Positions 19,413 through 29,738 are shown, counted from the stretch's first letter. The stretch is 33,415 nt of DNA from Arsenophonus nasoniae DSM 15247 (GCF_000429565.1 NZ_AUCC01000037.1:1-33415), one strand, 5' to 3'. The notes: generated from the sequence alone by a model not told the origin. Numbers and translations: made by a program.

Positions 19413-20989
19413 ATGTTTTGTTTAACATCTTTTTTAGCCAGTTGCAGGGGGGTGATTAATACCTTTTTAAGGCGGTGGCTGGTTACTTCCAACGGTTCAA
19501 AAATCCAATTTTCAATTTTAATACGTTCACCAACAATCGGCATTCGTTGTAAATGCTCCATTAATAATCCGGCTATCGTCTCATATTCACGTTTTTCATC
19601 AAGTGAAATTGGCACATAAAGGATCAGATCTTCTAAAGGCATAAAACCATTAGCAACCCAGCGACTATCCTCTAATTGTTGAATATCATGACGAGAATCC
19701 ACCTCTTCTTCACTGATTGGCATATTACCGGCGATAGTTTCCATAATATCTGTCAGCGTAACTATCCCTTCGACAGAGCCAAATTCATCAACAATAAAGG
19801 CAAAATGAGTATGAGCTTTACGAAATTGTTCCAATGCTTGAAGTAGTGATAAGCCTTCAGGAAAAATGAGTGGTTGAGTAATTAGGGCATGTAAGTTAAG
19901 TTTTTGTTTTTTCAATTGTTGATTTAATATGTCGATAACATGTATAACCCCGACAGGCTCATCGCTTATTGATTCATCCGTAACAACAAGCCGTGTATGG
20001 GGTGTTTTTTCTAACAATGAAAGTAGCTTATCCGCAGGCTTGTTGATATCAATATATTCAACGTCATGGCGCGAAGTCATAATACTACTAACATTACGTT
20101 GAGCGAATCCTAATAAACGAACAATCATTTGTCGTTCTTGTGGATCAAAAATGCCATTATTATCAGCAATCAAATCAGAGGTGCGATGATCTAATTCAGC
20201 GCGTTCATGTTGACCATCTAAAACCCGCAATACTGCTTCAGCGGTTCTTTCTCGTAGTGATTTGCTTCCTTTTAAAAAACGGCGTCGATTAAATGAAGCA
20301 AATTGATTAAATGATTCGATCATAATAGAAAAACCAATAGCGGCGTATAAATAGCCTTTCGGTATCAGATAACCGAATCCTTCAGCTACTAAGCTGAAAC
20401 CTATCATAAGTAAAAAACTGAGACAGAGAATAACAATAGTTGGATGGGTATTAACGAACATGGTTAAAGGTTTACTTGCGATAATCATTAAAATCATAGC
20501 AATAGTGACTGCCGCAATCATAATGCCAATGTGTTCAACCATGCCAACAGCTGTAATAACTGAATCAAGTGAAAAAATAGCATCTAATACAATAATTTGT
20601 GCTACAACAGCCCAGAATTTGGCTGTTTTGCGTTGTTTGCCAGATTGTTTATCTTTACCTTCTAACCGCTCATTAAGCTCCATAGTGGCTTTAAAAAGCA
20701 GAAAAAGCCCACCACCAAGCATTAAAATGTCGCGCGCGCTAAATGGGTGACCCCAAATGTTAATGATAGGATTGGTTAAGGAAACGAGTAAAGTAAGACT
20801 AAACAATAAGATAACACGCATGAATAGTGCGCATGTTAAACCGGTTATTCTTGCTTTATTACGTAATTTAGCTGGTAATTTATCAGCTAAGATAGCGATA
20901 AAAACTAAATTATCAATGCCAAGCACGATTTCGAGTACGATAAGAGTAAGAAGCCCCGCCCACATCGTAGGATCAGCGATCCATTCCAT
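19397..20989 (-). CDS. yegH: TerC-family membrane protein with CBS and transporter-associated domains (YegH)
   Basis: The 530-residue protein (E. coli YegH 527) has an N-terminal TerC-like membrane domain of about seven helices, with [16 protein letters not shown] and [15 protein letters not shown], whose acidic residues are conserved in the family. A pair of CBS domains follows at about residues 300-420 ([30 protein letters not shown]), then a C-terminal CorC/HlyC-type domain. TerC relatives are implicated in metal (Mn) export; YegH itself has no proven function. It lies convergent to asmA and divergent from gnd, close to the E. coli arrangement. Confidence 0.93.
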   Translation of the reverse strand: MEWIADPTMWAGLLTLIVLEIVLGIDNLVFIAILADKLPAKLRNKARITGLTCALFMRVILLFSLTLLVSLTNPIINIWGHPFSARDILMLGGGLFLLFKATMELNERLEGKDKQSGKQRKTAKFWAVVAQIIVLDAIFSLDSVITAVGMVEHIGIMIAAVTIAMILMIIASKPLTMFVNTHPTIVILCLSFLLMIGFSLVAEGFGYLIPKGYLYAAIGFSIMIESFNQFASFNRRRFLKGSKSLRERTAEAVLRVLDGQHERAELDHRTSDLIADNNGIFDPQERQMIVRLLGFAQRNVSSIMTSRHDVEYIDINKPADKLLSLLEKTPHTRLVVTDESISDEPVGVIHVIDILNQQLKKQKLNLHALITQPLIFPEGLSLLQALEQFRKAHTHFAFIVDEFGSVEGIVTLTDIMETIAGNMPISEEEVDSRHDIQQLEDSRWVANGFMPLEDLILYVPISLDEKREYETIAGLLMEHLQRMPIVGERIKIENWIFEPLEVTSHRLKKVLITPLQLAKKDVKQNINLTR

Positions 20990-21223
20990 AAAATTTATTT
21001 TACCCTCTAATATGACGGCTTATGCCGACCTTTAGAATAATGGGCACTTTGAACAAAAATTTCAATATAATAACGTTTTTTTAATTGCTTTTAGCCAAAA
21101 TATCGTGTTGTTAAAGGCATTAAATTACTATCACCAAACTATAGAGTAAGTTAATATATCAATACGTAAAAATATATTTGCTCGTTAACTTGTGGGTAAT
21201 GAATTGTCAGACAGGAGTTTTTC

Positions 21224-22642
21224 ATGTCAAAACAACAAATTGGTGTAGTGGGTATGGCTGTTATGGGGCGTAATCTAGCGCTTAATATTGAAAGCCGGGG
21301 TTATTCTGTTTCGATTTTTAATCGCTCTAAAGAAAAAACCGATGAAGTGATCGATGAAAACCCAGGTAGAAAATTAATCCCTTGTCATACGATTAAGGAA
21401 TTTGTTGATTCATTAGAAAAACCACGTCGTATTTTATTAATGGTAAAAGCGGGTGAGGCGACGGATAAAACTATAGCTTCATTAACACCTTATCTGGATA
21501 AAGGTGATATCCTAATCGATGGTGGTAATACTTATTTTCAGGATACTATTCGACGTAATCAAGAACTTTCAGCGCAAGGATTTAATTTTATTGGAACCGG
21601 CGTTTCTGGCGGTGAAGAAGGTGCATTAAAAGGGCCTTCTATTATGCCTGGTGGGCAGAAACAGGCTTATGACTTAGTAGCACCTATCTTGCAACAAATT
21701 GTAGCTAAGGCAGATGGTGAGCCTTGTGTAAGCTATATTGGTCCTGATGGTGCAGGTCATTATGTAAAAATGGTACATAATGGCATCGAGTATGGTGATA
21801 TGCAGCTTATTGCTGAAGTTTATTCTATCCTCAAAAACGCATTAAAGTTAACTAATGAAGAATTAGCCGATATTTTTACTGAATGGAATAAAGGTGAATT
21901 AAGTAGTTATCTAATCGAAATTACGGCGGATATATTTCGTAAGAAAGAAGACAAAACCAATAATTATTTGATTGATGTTATATTGGATGAAGCCGCTAAT
22001 AAAGGAACCGGAAAATGGACCAGTCAAAGTGCTTTAGACCTGGGAGTGCCGGTTACGCTGATTACTGAATCAGTATTTGCACGTTATCTCTCTTTTTTAA
22101 AAGCGCAGCGAGTGACTGCCGCAAAAATACTGACTGGACCAGTGGTTAATCCATTTAAAGGTGATAAGCAGGAATTTATTGAAAAAGTGCGTCAGGCACT
22201 TTATTTAGGTAAAATCGTTTCCTATGCACAGGGTTTTCAGCAATTAACAGCGGCATCAGATGAATATCAATGGCAGTTAAATTATGGTGAAATTGCCAGG
22301 ATTTTTCGTGCTGGTTGTATTATTCGGGCACAATTTTTGCAAAAAATTACCGACGCTTATAGTCAAAACCCATCTTTAGCAAACTTGATGTTAGCGCCTT
22401 ACTTTAAAAGTATTACTGATGAATATCAGCAATCATTACGTGATATTGTCTGTTTTGGTGTACAAAATGGTATTCCGTTACCCACGCTCACGGCAGCAAT
22501 TTCTTATTATGATAGTTATCGCTCGGCAGTTTTACCGGCAAATTTAATTCAAGCACAACGTGATTATTTTGGTGCTCATACTTATAAAAGAATTGATAAA
22601 GAAGGTATTTTTCATACCGAATGGTTAGATAAACAAGAGTGA
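21224..22642 (+). CDS. gnd: 6-phosphogluconate dehydrogenase, decarboxylating
   Basis: Gnd oxidises 6-phosphogluconate to ribulose 5-phosphate and CO2 with NADP+ in the oxidative pentose phosphate pathway. The 472-residue protein (E. coli 468) has the N-terminal nucleotide-binding [22 protein letters not shown], the substrate-binding [20 protein letters not shown] and the catalytic-site [13 protein letters not shown]. The conserved C-terminal [15 protein letters not shown] is complete. AGGAG precedes the ATG. In enterobacteria gnd commonly borders surface-polysaccharide loci; here LPS glycosyltransferases lie about 3 kb downstream. A hairpin follows the gene. Confidence 0.98.
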   Translation: MSKQQIGVVGMAVMGRNLALNIESRGYSVSIFNRSKEKTDEVIDENPGRKLIPCHTIKEFVDSLEKPRRILLMVKAGEATDKTIASLTPYLDKGDILIDGGNTYFQDTIRRNQELSAQGFNFIGTGVSGGEEGALKGPSIMPGGQKQAYDLVAPILQQIVAKADGEPCVSYIGPDGAGHYVKMVHNGIEYGDMQLIAEVYSILKNALKLTNEELADIFTEWNKGELSSYLIEITADIFRKKEDKTNNYLIDVILDEAANKGTGKWTSQSALDLGVPVTLITESVFARYLSFLKAQRVTAAKILTGPVVNPFKGDKQEFIEKVRQALYLGKIVSYAQGFQQLTAASDEYQWQLNYGEIARIFRAGCIIRAQFLQKITDAYSQNPSLANLMLAPYFKSITDEYQQSLRDIVCFGVQNGIPLPTLTAAISYYDSYRSAVLPANLIQAQRDYFGAHTYKRIDKEGIFHTEWLDKQE

Positions 22643-22666
22643 CTGAACTGATATAAAACCATTTTG

Positions 22667-22698
22667 GATGGTCTTTAATAATAACATTAAAGGCCATC
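22667..22698 (+). terminator. Hairpin terminator after gnd
   Basis: GATGGTCTTTAAT (22667-22679) pairs with ATTAAAGGCCATC (22686-22698) with a single G-T wobble and a 6-nt loop, followed by TTTATT. It is 24 nt after the gnd stop. Confidence 0.7.
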
Positions 22699-22973
22699 TT
22701 TATTGGCTTTGGGTTAGTGTAAATGAACAAATTTATTTGCTACTGTATTGTGTAACTTTAATTTTATATATATTCAAAATAAATAGATTTATGCATTATA
22801 GTGTAATAAAAAATATATTATTTTTTATAAAGTAATTCTTATTTTTGAATGAATTTATTATTTTTTAATAATATAAAAAAACTATTTGTTATTTGATAAA
22901 ATTAAACAGTTACTAATTATAGTTAATTTCCTATATTAAGAATATCATTAAGAGTGAAAAATAGAAATGTTTG

Positions 22974-23006
22974 TCACAATAAATTAGTAAATAAAATTTA
23001 TTGTGA
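22974..23006. repeat. 12-bp perfect inverted repeat upstream of the transporter gene
   Basis: TCACAATAAATT (22974-22985) and AATTTATTGTGA (22995-23006) are exact complements separated by 9 nt. The centre-to-centre distance is 21 nt, two helical turns, which suits binding of a dimeric regulator. The regulator is not identified. Confidence 0.6.
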
Positions 23007-23010
23007 TTTT

Positions 23011-23026
23011 TGTAATACATATCACA
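23011..23026. promoter_or_regulatory. CRP-like binding site
   Basis: TGTAATACATATCACA matches the core TGTGA-N6-TCACA with one mismatch in the left half. It lies about 250 nt upstream of the transporter start, so the promoter would need to be well upstream of the gene. Confidence 0.45.
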
Positions 23027-23272
23027 GTTTTAACATATAAAAATAACTTATTCTTATAATAAAGAGATAAAAATTAAAAGAATAAGTTGGATAATTTAAT
23101 AAAATTATAGATCAATATTTCTTTATTAGTAAGCTTGATAAAAATAAATATAGTTACTAATCTATAAGTTTATATAATAAGTAGTTGTATGATTCGTTAG
23201 CGTGATTTTGTTCATTTATAAGTTATTAATTATTTTCTGTGTAAATATGTTTCACCAATTGGATAATACAAT

Positions 23273-24745
23273 ATGGATAAATTGACCCCATTCAAACCTT
23301 TACCAACCATAATTGCTATTACAATCACTCTCATCATCTGGTTTATTATTCCCGCTCCTGACGGTGTTGATGTTAATGCTTGGCAGTTATTTGCGCTTTT
23401 TATTGGGACTATAATAGCTATCATCGGTAAAGCTTTACCTATAGGTGCAATCTCCATTATTGCGATTGCTTTAATTGCTATTACGGGAGTAACTAATCCC
23501 AATAATCCGACGGCAGCAATTAATGATGCATTGAGTGGTTTTTCAAATCAACTTATTTGGTTGATAGGTATTTCAATAATGATTTCTGTTAGTTTAAATA
23601 AGACAGGATTAGGTGCTCGTATTGGTTATTATTTTATTTCTTTATTTGGCAAAAGGACGTTAGGTATTGCTTATTCATTAGCGATTGCAGAGACAATATT
23701 AGCACCAGTTACACCGAGTAATACTGCCCGTGGTGGTGGAATTATTCATCCTATTATGCGTTCAATTTCAAATAGTTTTGGTTCTGATCCAGAATCAAAT
23801 AGCTCACAAAAAATTGGCCGCTATCTTTCATTGGTTAATTTTAATATCAATCCAATTACATCAGCGATGTTTATTACGGCAACAGCACCTAATCCATTGA
23901 TTGTTAGTTTGATTATGGAAAATACAACGCCTCCATTTGAGATCAGTTGGGGAATGTGGGCAATAGCCGCTTTTATACCTGGCATAATTTCATTATTTAT
24001 TATGCCATTGATTATTTATTGGATTTATCCGCCAGAAATTAAAGTAACAGCAGATGCGCCAAATTTCGCTAAGCAAAAATTACATAAGTTAGGACCTATT
24101 TCTCCCGCAGAAAAAATTACTTTAGCGGTGTTTGCCATGCTATTGTTGATGTGGGCTGGCGTACCTGCGCTTATTTTTGGTAGCGCTTTTACTATTAACC
24201 CTACGGCGGCGGCATTCATTGGTCTTTCCGTTTTACTGTGTTCAGGCGTATTAGCTTGGGATGATATTTTGAAAACCAAGGGAGCCTGGGACACAATTAC
24301 TTGGTTTGCTGCATTGGTTATGATGGCATCTTTCCTAAGCAAGCTTGGATTGACCAATTGGTTTTCTCAAACAGTAGGAGACGCTATTGATCATATGGGG
24401 ATTGGCTGGGTTGGCGGCATGTTGTTACTTGTTTTGATATATGTCTATTCTCATTACTTTTTTGCCAGCACAACAGCCCATATTATGGCAATGTTTGCGG
24501 CATTTTTTACAGCTGGATTAGCATTAGGCGCTCCACCTATTTTGCTCGGTTTGATCCTGGCTTTCTCTTCATCATTAATGATGTCGTTAACACATTATGC
24601 CACAGGTACCGCACCAATTATTTTTGGTTCGGGTTATACAACCTTAACTGAATGGTGGAAAATTGGTTTTATATTAAGTGTGGTCAATCTTGTTATTTGG
24701 TTTGTCATTGGTGGTTTATGGTGGAAGTTACTAGGATATTGGTAA
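23273..24745 (+). CDS. DASS-family anion (di-/tricarboxylate) transporter, CitT/YbhI type
   Basis: The 490-residue protein is highly hydrophobic with about 12 membrane segments, the length of E. coli CitT and TtdT (487). The divalent anion:sodium symporter family signature is clear in APVTPSNTARGGGIIHPIM at about residues 144-162, with a matching second half region (STTAHIMAMFAAF) and a conserved ITATAPNPL-like stretch. Members exchange or co-transport citrate, tartrate, succinate, malate or 2-oxoglutarate. No citrate lyase or tartrate dehydratase gene is next to it, so the substrate cannot be deduced. Gene order and upstream CRP/FNR-like sites suggest conditional expression. The ribosome-binding site is weak. 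Confidence 0.88.
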   Translation: MDKLTPFKPLPTIIAITITLIIWFIIPAPDGVDVNAWQLFALFIGTIIAIIGKALPIGAISIIAIALIAITGVTNPNNPTAAINDALSGFSNQLIWLIGISIMISVSLNKTGLGARIGYYFISLFGKRTLGIAYSLAIAETILAPVTPSNTARGGGIIHPIMRSISNSFGSDPESNSSQKIGRYLSLVNFNINPITSAMFITATAPNPLIVSLIMENTTPPFEISWGMWAIAAFIPGIISLFIMPLIIYWIYPPEIKVTADAPNFAKQKLHKLGPISPAEKITLAVFAMLLLMWAGVPALIFGSAFTINPTAAAFIGLSVLLCSGVLAWDDILKTKGAWDTITWFAALVMMASFLSKLGLTNWFSQTVGDAIDHMGIGWVGGMLLLVLIYVYSHYFFASTTAHIMAMFAAFFTAGLALGAPPILLGLILAFSSSLMMSLTHYATGTAPIIFGSGYTTLTEWWKIGFILSVVNLVIWFVIGGLWWKLLGYW

Positions 24746-24887
24746 AATATAATCAATATAACTAAATTGCGGTAGGATATCTGCAAGTTAAATAGGCTGT
24801 AACGTTTTAAATACAATCTTGTTGTAAGAGCACTACTACAATCTTCTAGGAGTATATTCGCTTTATTTCATAAATAAGTGAGGAAAT

Positions 24888-25847
24888 ATGCAATTGCGTA
24901 GATTAGGTTCAACAGGATTTGTTATTCCACCACTTGTTTTTGGTGGTAATGTATTTGGCTGGACTATCAATGAAAAAGAAAGTTTCACCATCTTAGATGC
25001 GCTTTATGATAACTGTTTAGTTGCAATTGATACGGCGGATGTTTATTCAAGTTGGGCAGCCGGCAATCAAGGTGGAGAATCAGAAACCATCATTGGAAAT
25101 TGGCTGACTAAACATTCGATTGCCAGAGACAAATTAGTCATATTTACCAAAGTGGGCGCAGACTTAGGTTCACCCGGTAAGCGAGGTCTGTCTGCTCAAT
25201 GGATTATAAAAGCGGTTGAGGATTCATTGCGGCGTTTGCAAACAGATTATATTGATATCTATTTTTCCCATTGGCCTGACATAAATACCCCTTATGAAGA
25301 GACATTAAATGCTTATCTGAAGCTTTTAACAACGGGGAAAATTCGTGCAATAGGTGCTTCAAATTTGAATGCAAGACAATTAAGAACGGCTTTAGAGGTA
25401 GCGGATAGTCAGCGTTTACCGCGTTATCAAGTATTACAGCCGGAATATAATATTTATGATCGTACTGCTTTTGATGATAAGTTGAAGAAACTCAGCATCG
25501 AAGAGAATATTGGTGTTGTTACTTACTATAGTTTGGCATCGGGTTTTTTAACTGGTAAATATCGTCGTCAAAGTGATTTAAATAGTAGTGCTAGGAAAAG
25601 TGATATTGATAAATACCTCAATCAAAGAGGCGAAAAAATTCTCAACGCGTTGCAGGTAGTTGCTGATGATCAGCAAGCTACATTAGCGGAAGTTGCACTT
25701 GCCTGGTTAATGGCTTTTAATGGGATCACCGCACCAATTGCTAGTGCAACTACCGTTGCTCAGGTGGAAAGTTTTGTGAAAGCCATTAATTTAACATTAA
25801 CTAAAGCGCAATTTGAATACATCGATTCAGAAAGTAAATTAAATTAA
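24888..25847 (+). CDS. Aldo/keto reductase family oxidoreductase
   Basis: The 319-residue TIM-barrel protein would reduce aldehydes or ketones with NADPH. The catalytic tetrad is visible: Asp in AIDTADVY, Tyr in VYSSW, Lys in IFTKVG and His in FSHWPD. The C-terminal cofactor region PIASATTVAQVE is also typical. A strong GAGGAAAT ribosome-binding site precedes ATG 24888. It is on the same strand 142 nt after the transporter gene but has room for its own promoter. Substrate is unknown; the family is too broad to name a gene. Confidence 0.9.
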   Translation: MQLRRLGSTGFVIPPLVFGGNVFGWTINEKESFTILDALYDNCLVAIDTADVYSSWAAGNQGGESETIIGNWLTKHSIARDKLVIFTKVGADLGSPGKRGLSAQWIIKAVEDSLRRLQTDYIDIYFSHWPDINTPYEETLNAYLKLLTTGKIRAIGASNLNARQLRTALEVADSQRLPRYQVLQPEYNIYDRTAFDDKLKKLSIEENIGVVTYYSLASGFLTGKYRRQSDLNSSARKSDIDKYLNQRGEKILNALQVVADDQQATLAEVALAWLMAFNGITAPIASATTVAQVESFVKAINLTLTKAQFEYIDSESKLN

Positions 25848-25885
25848 AAATATTTTTATATCTATCTAATTGAAAATTTAACTAT

Positions 25886-25930
25886 AAAAATGGATGATTG
25901 TTTATTATCAAGAGCAATTATCCATTTTTT
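25886..25930. terminator. Bidirectional terminator between the reductase and GT8 genes
   Basis: AAAAATGGATGATTG (25886-25900) and CAATTATCCATTTTTT (25915-25930) form a stem of about 15 bp with one wobble. A-rich and T-rich outer arms supply a U tail in both directions, fitting the convergent genes. Confidence 0.8.
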
Positions 25931-25953
25931 GCGTTTCTGTCATCCGCTATTTT

Positions 25954-26958
25954 TTATTTATGTAGGGCTTTATTAACAAAATAATAGAGATAATTTAATA
26001 ACCAGTAAATGTATTTTTTCTTATTAAACATATGCTTAGCTGCATATCTGTATTGGTTAGACGTTGATGCCGCAATAAGCGGGGTAGTTTTCCAAGGGGA
26101 ATTTTTTTTTATTGTCATAAAGAGATGGGTACTTGGGTATTCAGACCAAATATTCCATGGTTTGGTTGGACCAATATAATGAATGAATTTTACATTATTA
26201 ATTATAGGGAATAATGTTTTATTTTTTAACTCATAATTAATACTAAATTGGGTATTAAATTTTTTATCTAAAAATAAGACTTGATTTACCAGCGATATAT
26301 TCAATGCATCCTGATCATAAAATACAAATTTTGCTTTTGTTTTGTCATCAAGTAATATATTTATAGTTTTCTCCGTTATCTTATTTTTGTGCCACTTGTC
26401 AGTATCAATTAGCATAACGCCTGAGTTAAAGTAACCATTAGCTATTTCTGGTGTTGCTAACATTTCAGCCCGTTTTTTCCATAGGTATTGGTCTCGGTCA
26501 GCGACAGCAGCAATAATATGCTGGTTTAAATCGATGTCGAATAATTCTGATATATCACCCGAACAAATAATGTCTGAATCCAAATATAATATTTTATTGG
26601 TTTTATTATGAAAATAATTTGCAATAATAAAGCGAAAATAGATCGCATGAGACCATAATTTATTTGTTGGTAATTTTTTTAACTGTAGCGTATCAATAAG
26701 TAATATTGTTATTTTTGTATTATAACAACTTGTTAGTTCATCAAATTTTTTTAGGTCGCATTCAGAAATCGTATCAGTGAAGATATAGAAGTGAAAGGTA
26801 TAAATTTTATTGAAATATAGCATCGAGCAGATAGAGATCGCTGTGCCAAGGGAGAAATTTTTATCTGCGCCATAAGCAATATGAAATTGAGGGGTTTTTG
26901 CATCAGCAGATGAAAATTCATAGCTTGTTAGTATGATCTCCTTACTATTGAAATACAT
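25954..26958 (-). CDS. GT8 lipopolysaccharide galactosyl/glucosyltransferase, WaaI/WaaJ-like
   Basis: This cytoplasmic enzyme adds hexose to the outer core of LPS. From ATG 26958 it has 334 residues, the usual WaaI/WaaJ length; AGGAAA at 26963-26968 sets this start rather than an ATG 27 nt earlier. Motifs: FHIAYGADKNFSLGTAISI near residue 25, the metal-binding DXD in KILYLDSDIICSGDI, YFNSGVMLIDTDKW, and the late HYIGPTKPWN with the His used for manganese. All are intact. The C-terminal helix rich in aromatic and basic residues probably binds the membrane. Exact sugar and acceptor cannot be told. It is divergent from the GT25 gene. Confidence 0.88.
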   Translation of the reverse strand: MYFNSKEIILTSYEFSSADAKTPQFHIAYGADKNFSLGTAISICSMLYFNKIYTFHFYIFTDTISECDLKKFDELTSCYNTKITILLIDTLQLKKLPTNKLWSHAIYFRFIIANYFHNKTNKILYLDSDIICSGDISELFDIDLNQHIIAAVADRDQYLWKKRAEMLATPEIANGYFNSGVMLIDTDKWHKNKITEKTINILLDDKTKAKFVFYDQDALNISLVNQVLFLDKKFNTQFSINYELKNKTLFPIINNVKFIHYIGPTKPWNIWSEYPSTHLFMTIKKNSPWKTTPLIAASTSNQYRYAAKHMFNKKKYIYWLLNYLYYFVNKALHK

Positions 26959-26985
26959 TAAGTTTCCTTTTGGCAAAGCAGGCAT

Positions 26986-27543
26986 TCATTTTATCGTAAA
27001 GTGTTACTAATTTTAGCGTTAGCGGAAAGAAAAAACCATTACTATCATCATTATACTTTATAAAAATTGATTAATAAAAATTATATTTTTTTTGAAGTGA
27101 ATAAAAAATTATACCTAGTTGAAAATTAACATAATATATTGTGCTGGTTATCTGTTTTAAAACTTTTTTATCTGTTTTTGGTCAGTTTTTTTATGTCAAA
27201 TTAAGTAATTTTTGAAAATTTAATATAAATTAGCTTTTAGTTTCATTTTTGTGATAAATAATATCAGATTACGTAAATATAGTAGTTTAATTAATGTTGT
27301 TTTGTATGTATTGAATTAATTAAATTTATTATTTAATAATTTATAACACATGGCAAGTAACATTTTTAATCAATTTTCAACATAATAAGTTGTTTAATAT
27401 TTTTTAATAAATCATTATGCTAATTTTGCCATGGATACTAGTATAAATGATGTCACTTTGCGGTTGAAATTTACAAGTAAAATAGTAGTAAAATAAAATC
27501 GATTAGTTATAATTTATTTTAACATATTATTAAATATAAAGTT
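26986..27543. other. Divergent AT-rich intergenic region between two LPS glycosyltransferase genes
   Basis: About 560 nt with no convincing coding frame. A possible plus-strand promoter is TTTACA (27470-27475), 18 nt, TAAAAT (27494-27499), before the GT25 gene. I find no ops/JUMPstart element (GGCGGTAG), which would be expected if RfaH controlled these genes. Confidence 0.45.
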
Positions 27544-27555
27544 TTGGTGGCGTCA

Positions 27556-28356
27556 ATGAATAAATCTTGCCCTATTTTTATTATTTCTTTAAAGAAGGAT
27601 ACAGATAGAAGAACACAAATTAGTTACGCATTGTCGTCACAAGCTTTGCCTTTCACTATAGTTGACGCCATCGAAGGGAGTAAATTAACTCAAAACGATA
27701 TAGCTGGGTTAAAATATCCTTATTATGACAAAGCTTATGGTAAACCGAATGGCAAGAATGAAATTGCCTGTAGCTTGAGCCATCAATCAGTCTATCAGCA
27801 TATTATAAAAAATGATATCGAATGGGCATTGATTCTCGAGGACGATGTTATTATTGATAAAAAATTATCCCCTTTAATCAAAGCATTGGAGCAAGGTAAA
27901 AGTGATTTATTGAAAAAAGATTATGTTTATCTGTTGGGTGGTCAAGAAGGGCTAAATTCAAGAAAACGAATTTCATTAAGTTTTTTTAATAAAATAACCA
28001 TCGCCAATGTAACATTTCGCTTATTAACTTATAGCTCAGATAAAATTTTTCGTACTTGTTGTTACTTAATTCATCGTAGTACCTGTGAAAGAATAATTGC
28101 TGAGTTTGCCCGGGGATTTTTTGTTGCTGATTCGTGGGGCTTGTTATACAAAAAAAATGCAGTTAAAGGCTATTATTTAGCCGAAATTATAAAACATCCA
28201 ATTGTCACCGCTGAAAATAGCCATTTGGAGGCGGATAGGGAAAAGTATTTTATTAAAGCTAAAAGAAGAAAGCGAGGTAACCTTGAGTCTACTTTGGCAT
28301 TTATTTTGCTACAAATCAGGCGTTTTTATCGTTCATTAATTTTTTGGCAAAAATAG
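27556..28356 (+). CDS. GT25-family LPS glycosyltransferase
   Basis: The 266-residue protein belongs to glycosyltransferase family 25, which adds galactose or glucose in LPS or lipooligosaccharide (LpsA, Lex2B and LgtB types). It opens with PIFIISLKKDTDRR, then FTIVDAIEG, the donor-site acceptor segment GKNEIACSLSHQSVY, and the acidic motif WALILEDDVII. The C-terminal HPIVTAENSHLEADR is also typical. ATG 27556 is favoured with GGTGG just upstream; an in-frame TTG lies 12 nt earlier. The basic C-terminal tail (KAKRRKRG) fits membrane association. The specific linkage cannot be predicted. Confidence 0.88.
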   Translation: MNKSCPIFIISLKKDTDRRTQISYALSSQALPFTIVDAIEGSKLTQNDIAGLKYPYYDKAYGKPNGKNEIACSLSHQSVYQHIIKNDIEWALILEDDVIIDKKLSPLIKALEQGKSDLLKKDYVYLLGGQEGLNSRKRISLSFFNKITIANVTFRLLTYSSDKIFRTCCYLIHRSTCERIIAEFARGFFVADSWGLLYKKNAVKGYYLAEIIKHPIVTAENSHLEADREKYFIKAKRRKRGNLESTLAFILLQIRRFYRSLIFWQK

Positions 28357-28403
28357 TGTTTATGTCGTTTTGGTGGTGTTATAAGCTAATAGGGTTTTTG
28401 CTA

Positions 28404-28429
28404 CGGATTAATCAATAATGATTAATCCG
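28404..28429. repeat. Perfect 11-bp inverted repeat between convergent glycosyltransferase genes
   Basis: CGGATTAATCA (28404-28414) and TGATTAATCCG (28419-28429) pair around ATAA. It lies between the convergent GT25 and WaaB-like genes. Neither side has a good T-run, so it may be a non-canonical terminator or an mRNA 3'-end stabiliser. Confidence 0.55.
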
Positions 28430-28439
28430 CTAAATGATA

Positions 28440-29531
28440 TTATGCTAAAATTTTTTTAAGGGATAAATTAACTCTTTCGATATAGCTATCTTCATAAAAA
28501 TCTAAAATAGAATTTTTTATGCTTGTCTGTGTGGGTAAGGTTTTATTATTTACGATAGCTTGCAATATATTAACAAAACAGGGCATATCATTAACAGGAA
28601 ATAATTTTCCATTAATATCCTCTTTAATGATATCTTTTGGTCCGGTTAAGCAATTTGAACTTATCACATAAATACCATAGGAAATGGCTTCAGGCAGCAC
28701 CATAGGAAACCCTTCACTATTCGATGTTAATAATAAAGCAGTAACTTTTTTTATATTATTTTGTATATATAACCAGGAATCTGATTGCCAGCCATGCCAA
28801 TTAATTTTTTCTGTTATATTTAATTTTTTAGCTAACTGTTTTAACTGATGAATCTCATTTTCTTCGCCACTACCGACAATATTGAGCTGCCAGTCACCAC
28901 TGATATTTGCCAGGCTATTAAATAGAAATGCGAGTTGTTTATCTCCGGCAAATAAAATTCTGCCTAAATAGAGAAAGGCAGTTTTATCTTTAGGTCTCGG
29001 GATAATGATATCGTGTTTTTTAATTGGATTAAATAAGGTAAAAATATGACTTCTATTAGCACCAATGGCAACTAATTGTCTTGCTATACCCTTGCTTATG
29101 GCGTAATAGTAATCAGCTTTTAAAAGATATTCTTTTTTATAAATTCTATTAATGGAAAAATGCGGCCAGCAAATTAGCGGTATTTTTCTATCGAAGATAA
29201 ATTTTCTACTGATATTTGAGTTATAACAGGCAATTGCATCCAAGGCGATAATTGCGTTAATTTTCTGCTCGAAAAGTAATTGTCGCAGTTGCCAAGCATA
29301 ATGAATACGACGTAGTTTACCGTTTCTAATGTTAGAATAGAGTCGTGAATATTTTATATTGTTTAACCAATCATCATTTGGTTGAGTTTGTTTATCATTA
29401 AAAAAGACAAAGCTGACGGTTATATCTGGTCGCCGTTGTTTTAATAACCTAATAAAATCACGACAAACGGTTTCCATACCGCCAAAGCCACTAATGTTGT
29501 AGCTAGTTATCAATATTTTGCTTGGTATCAT
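28440..29531 (-). CDS. GT4 LPS 1,6-galactosyltransferase, WaaB-like
   Basis: The 363-residue GT-B-fold enzyme resembles E. coli WaaB (359), which adds a galactose branch to the first glucose of the LPS outer core. Shared stretches include SGFGGMETV at the N-terminal acceptor site, LLICWPHFSI-type WPHFS, the nucleotide-sugar domain with FLYLGRILFAGDKQ, WHGWQSDSW, and the family EX7E in SNSEGFPMVLPEAISYG. The end SILDFYEDSYIERV also aligns. I leave the symbol blank because only specificity tests separate WaaB from related GT4 enzymes. It closes a small LPS-core group with the GT8 and GT25 genes. Confidence 0.85.
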   Translation of the reverse strand: MIPSKILITSYNISGFGGMETVCRDFIRLLKQRRPDITVSFVFFNDKQTQPNDDWLNNIKYSRLYSNIRNGKLRRIHYAWQLRQLLFEQKINAIIALDAIACYNSNISRKFIFDRKIPLICWPHFSINRIYKKEYLLKADYYYAISKGIARQLVAIGANRSHIFTLFNPIKKHDIIIPRPKDKTAFLYLGRILFAGDKQLAFLFNSLANISGDWQLNIVGSGEENEIHQLKQLAKKLNITEKINWHGWQSDSWLYIQNNIKKVTALLLTSNSEGFPMVLPEAISYGIYVISSNCLTGPKDIIKEDINGKLFPVNDMPCFVNILQAIVNNKTLPTQTSIKNSILDFYEDSYIERVNLSLKKILA

Positions 29532-29738
29532 CGACTCGTCTCAATCAAATTTTAGGTTAAATTATGCCTGTTCATTTCGCCTACTTTAAAGAAAATACTT
29601 TGTTATTCATCAAAGAGTCCAAATAGTGTTTTTGTTATTAGAAAATATAACCCATTAGTCGGCTAATAATCGATAAAACGCAATAATTATATCGCCATTA
29701 TTTGGCAAACTAGTGCAGATTACTGCAAATTTGATAAT

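Larger units (their letters stand above)
22699..23272. other. Long AT-rich regulatory region before the anion transporter gene
   Basis: About 570 nt of very AT-rich DNA with no credible gene. It contains a 12-bp inverted repeat (22974-23006), a CRP-like site (23011-23026) and an FNR-like site TTGATAAAAATAAA (23135-23148, one mismatch in the right half). The length and concentration of sites suggest the transporter is under regulation by carbon source or oxygen. Confidence 0.5.

Noticed and set aside
22488-22730. 80-residue minus-strand frame overlapping the gnd end
   Set aside because: It is antisense to conserved gnd codons and covers the gnd terminator; no ribosome-binding site or known domain.
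26986-27543. ops/JUMPstart element for RfaH control of LPS genes
   Set aside because: No GGCGGTAG-like sequence was found; GGTGGCGTC near the GT25 start is too different and is explained as a ribosome-binding site.
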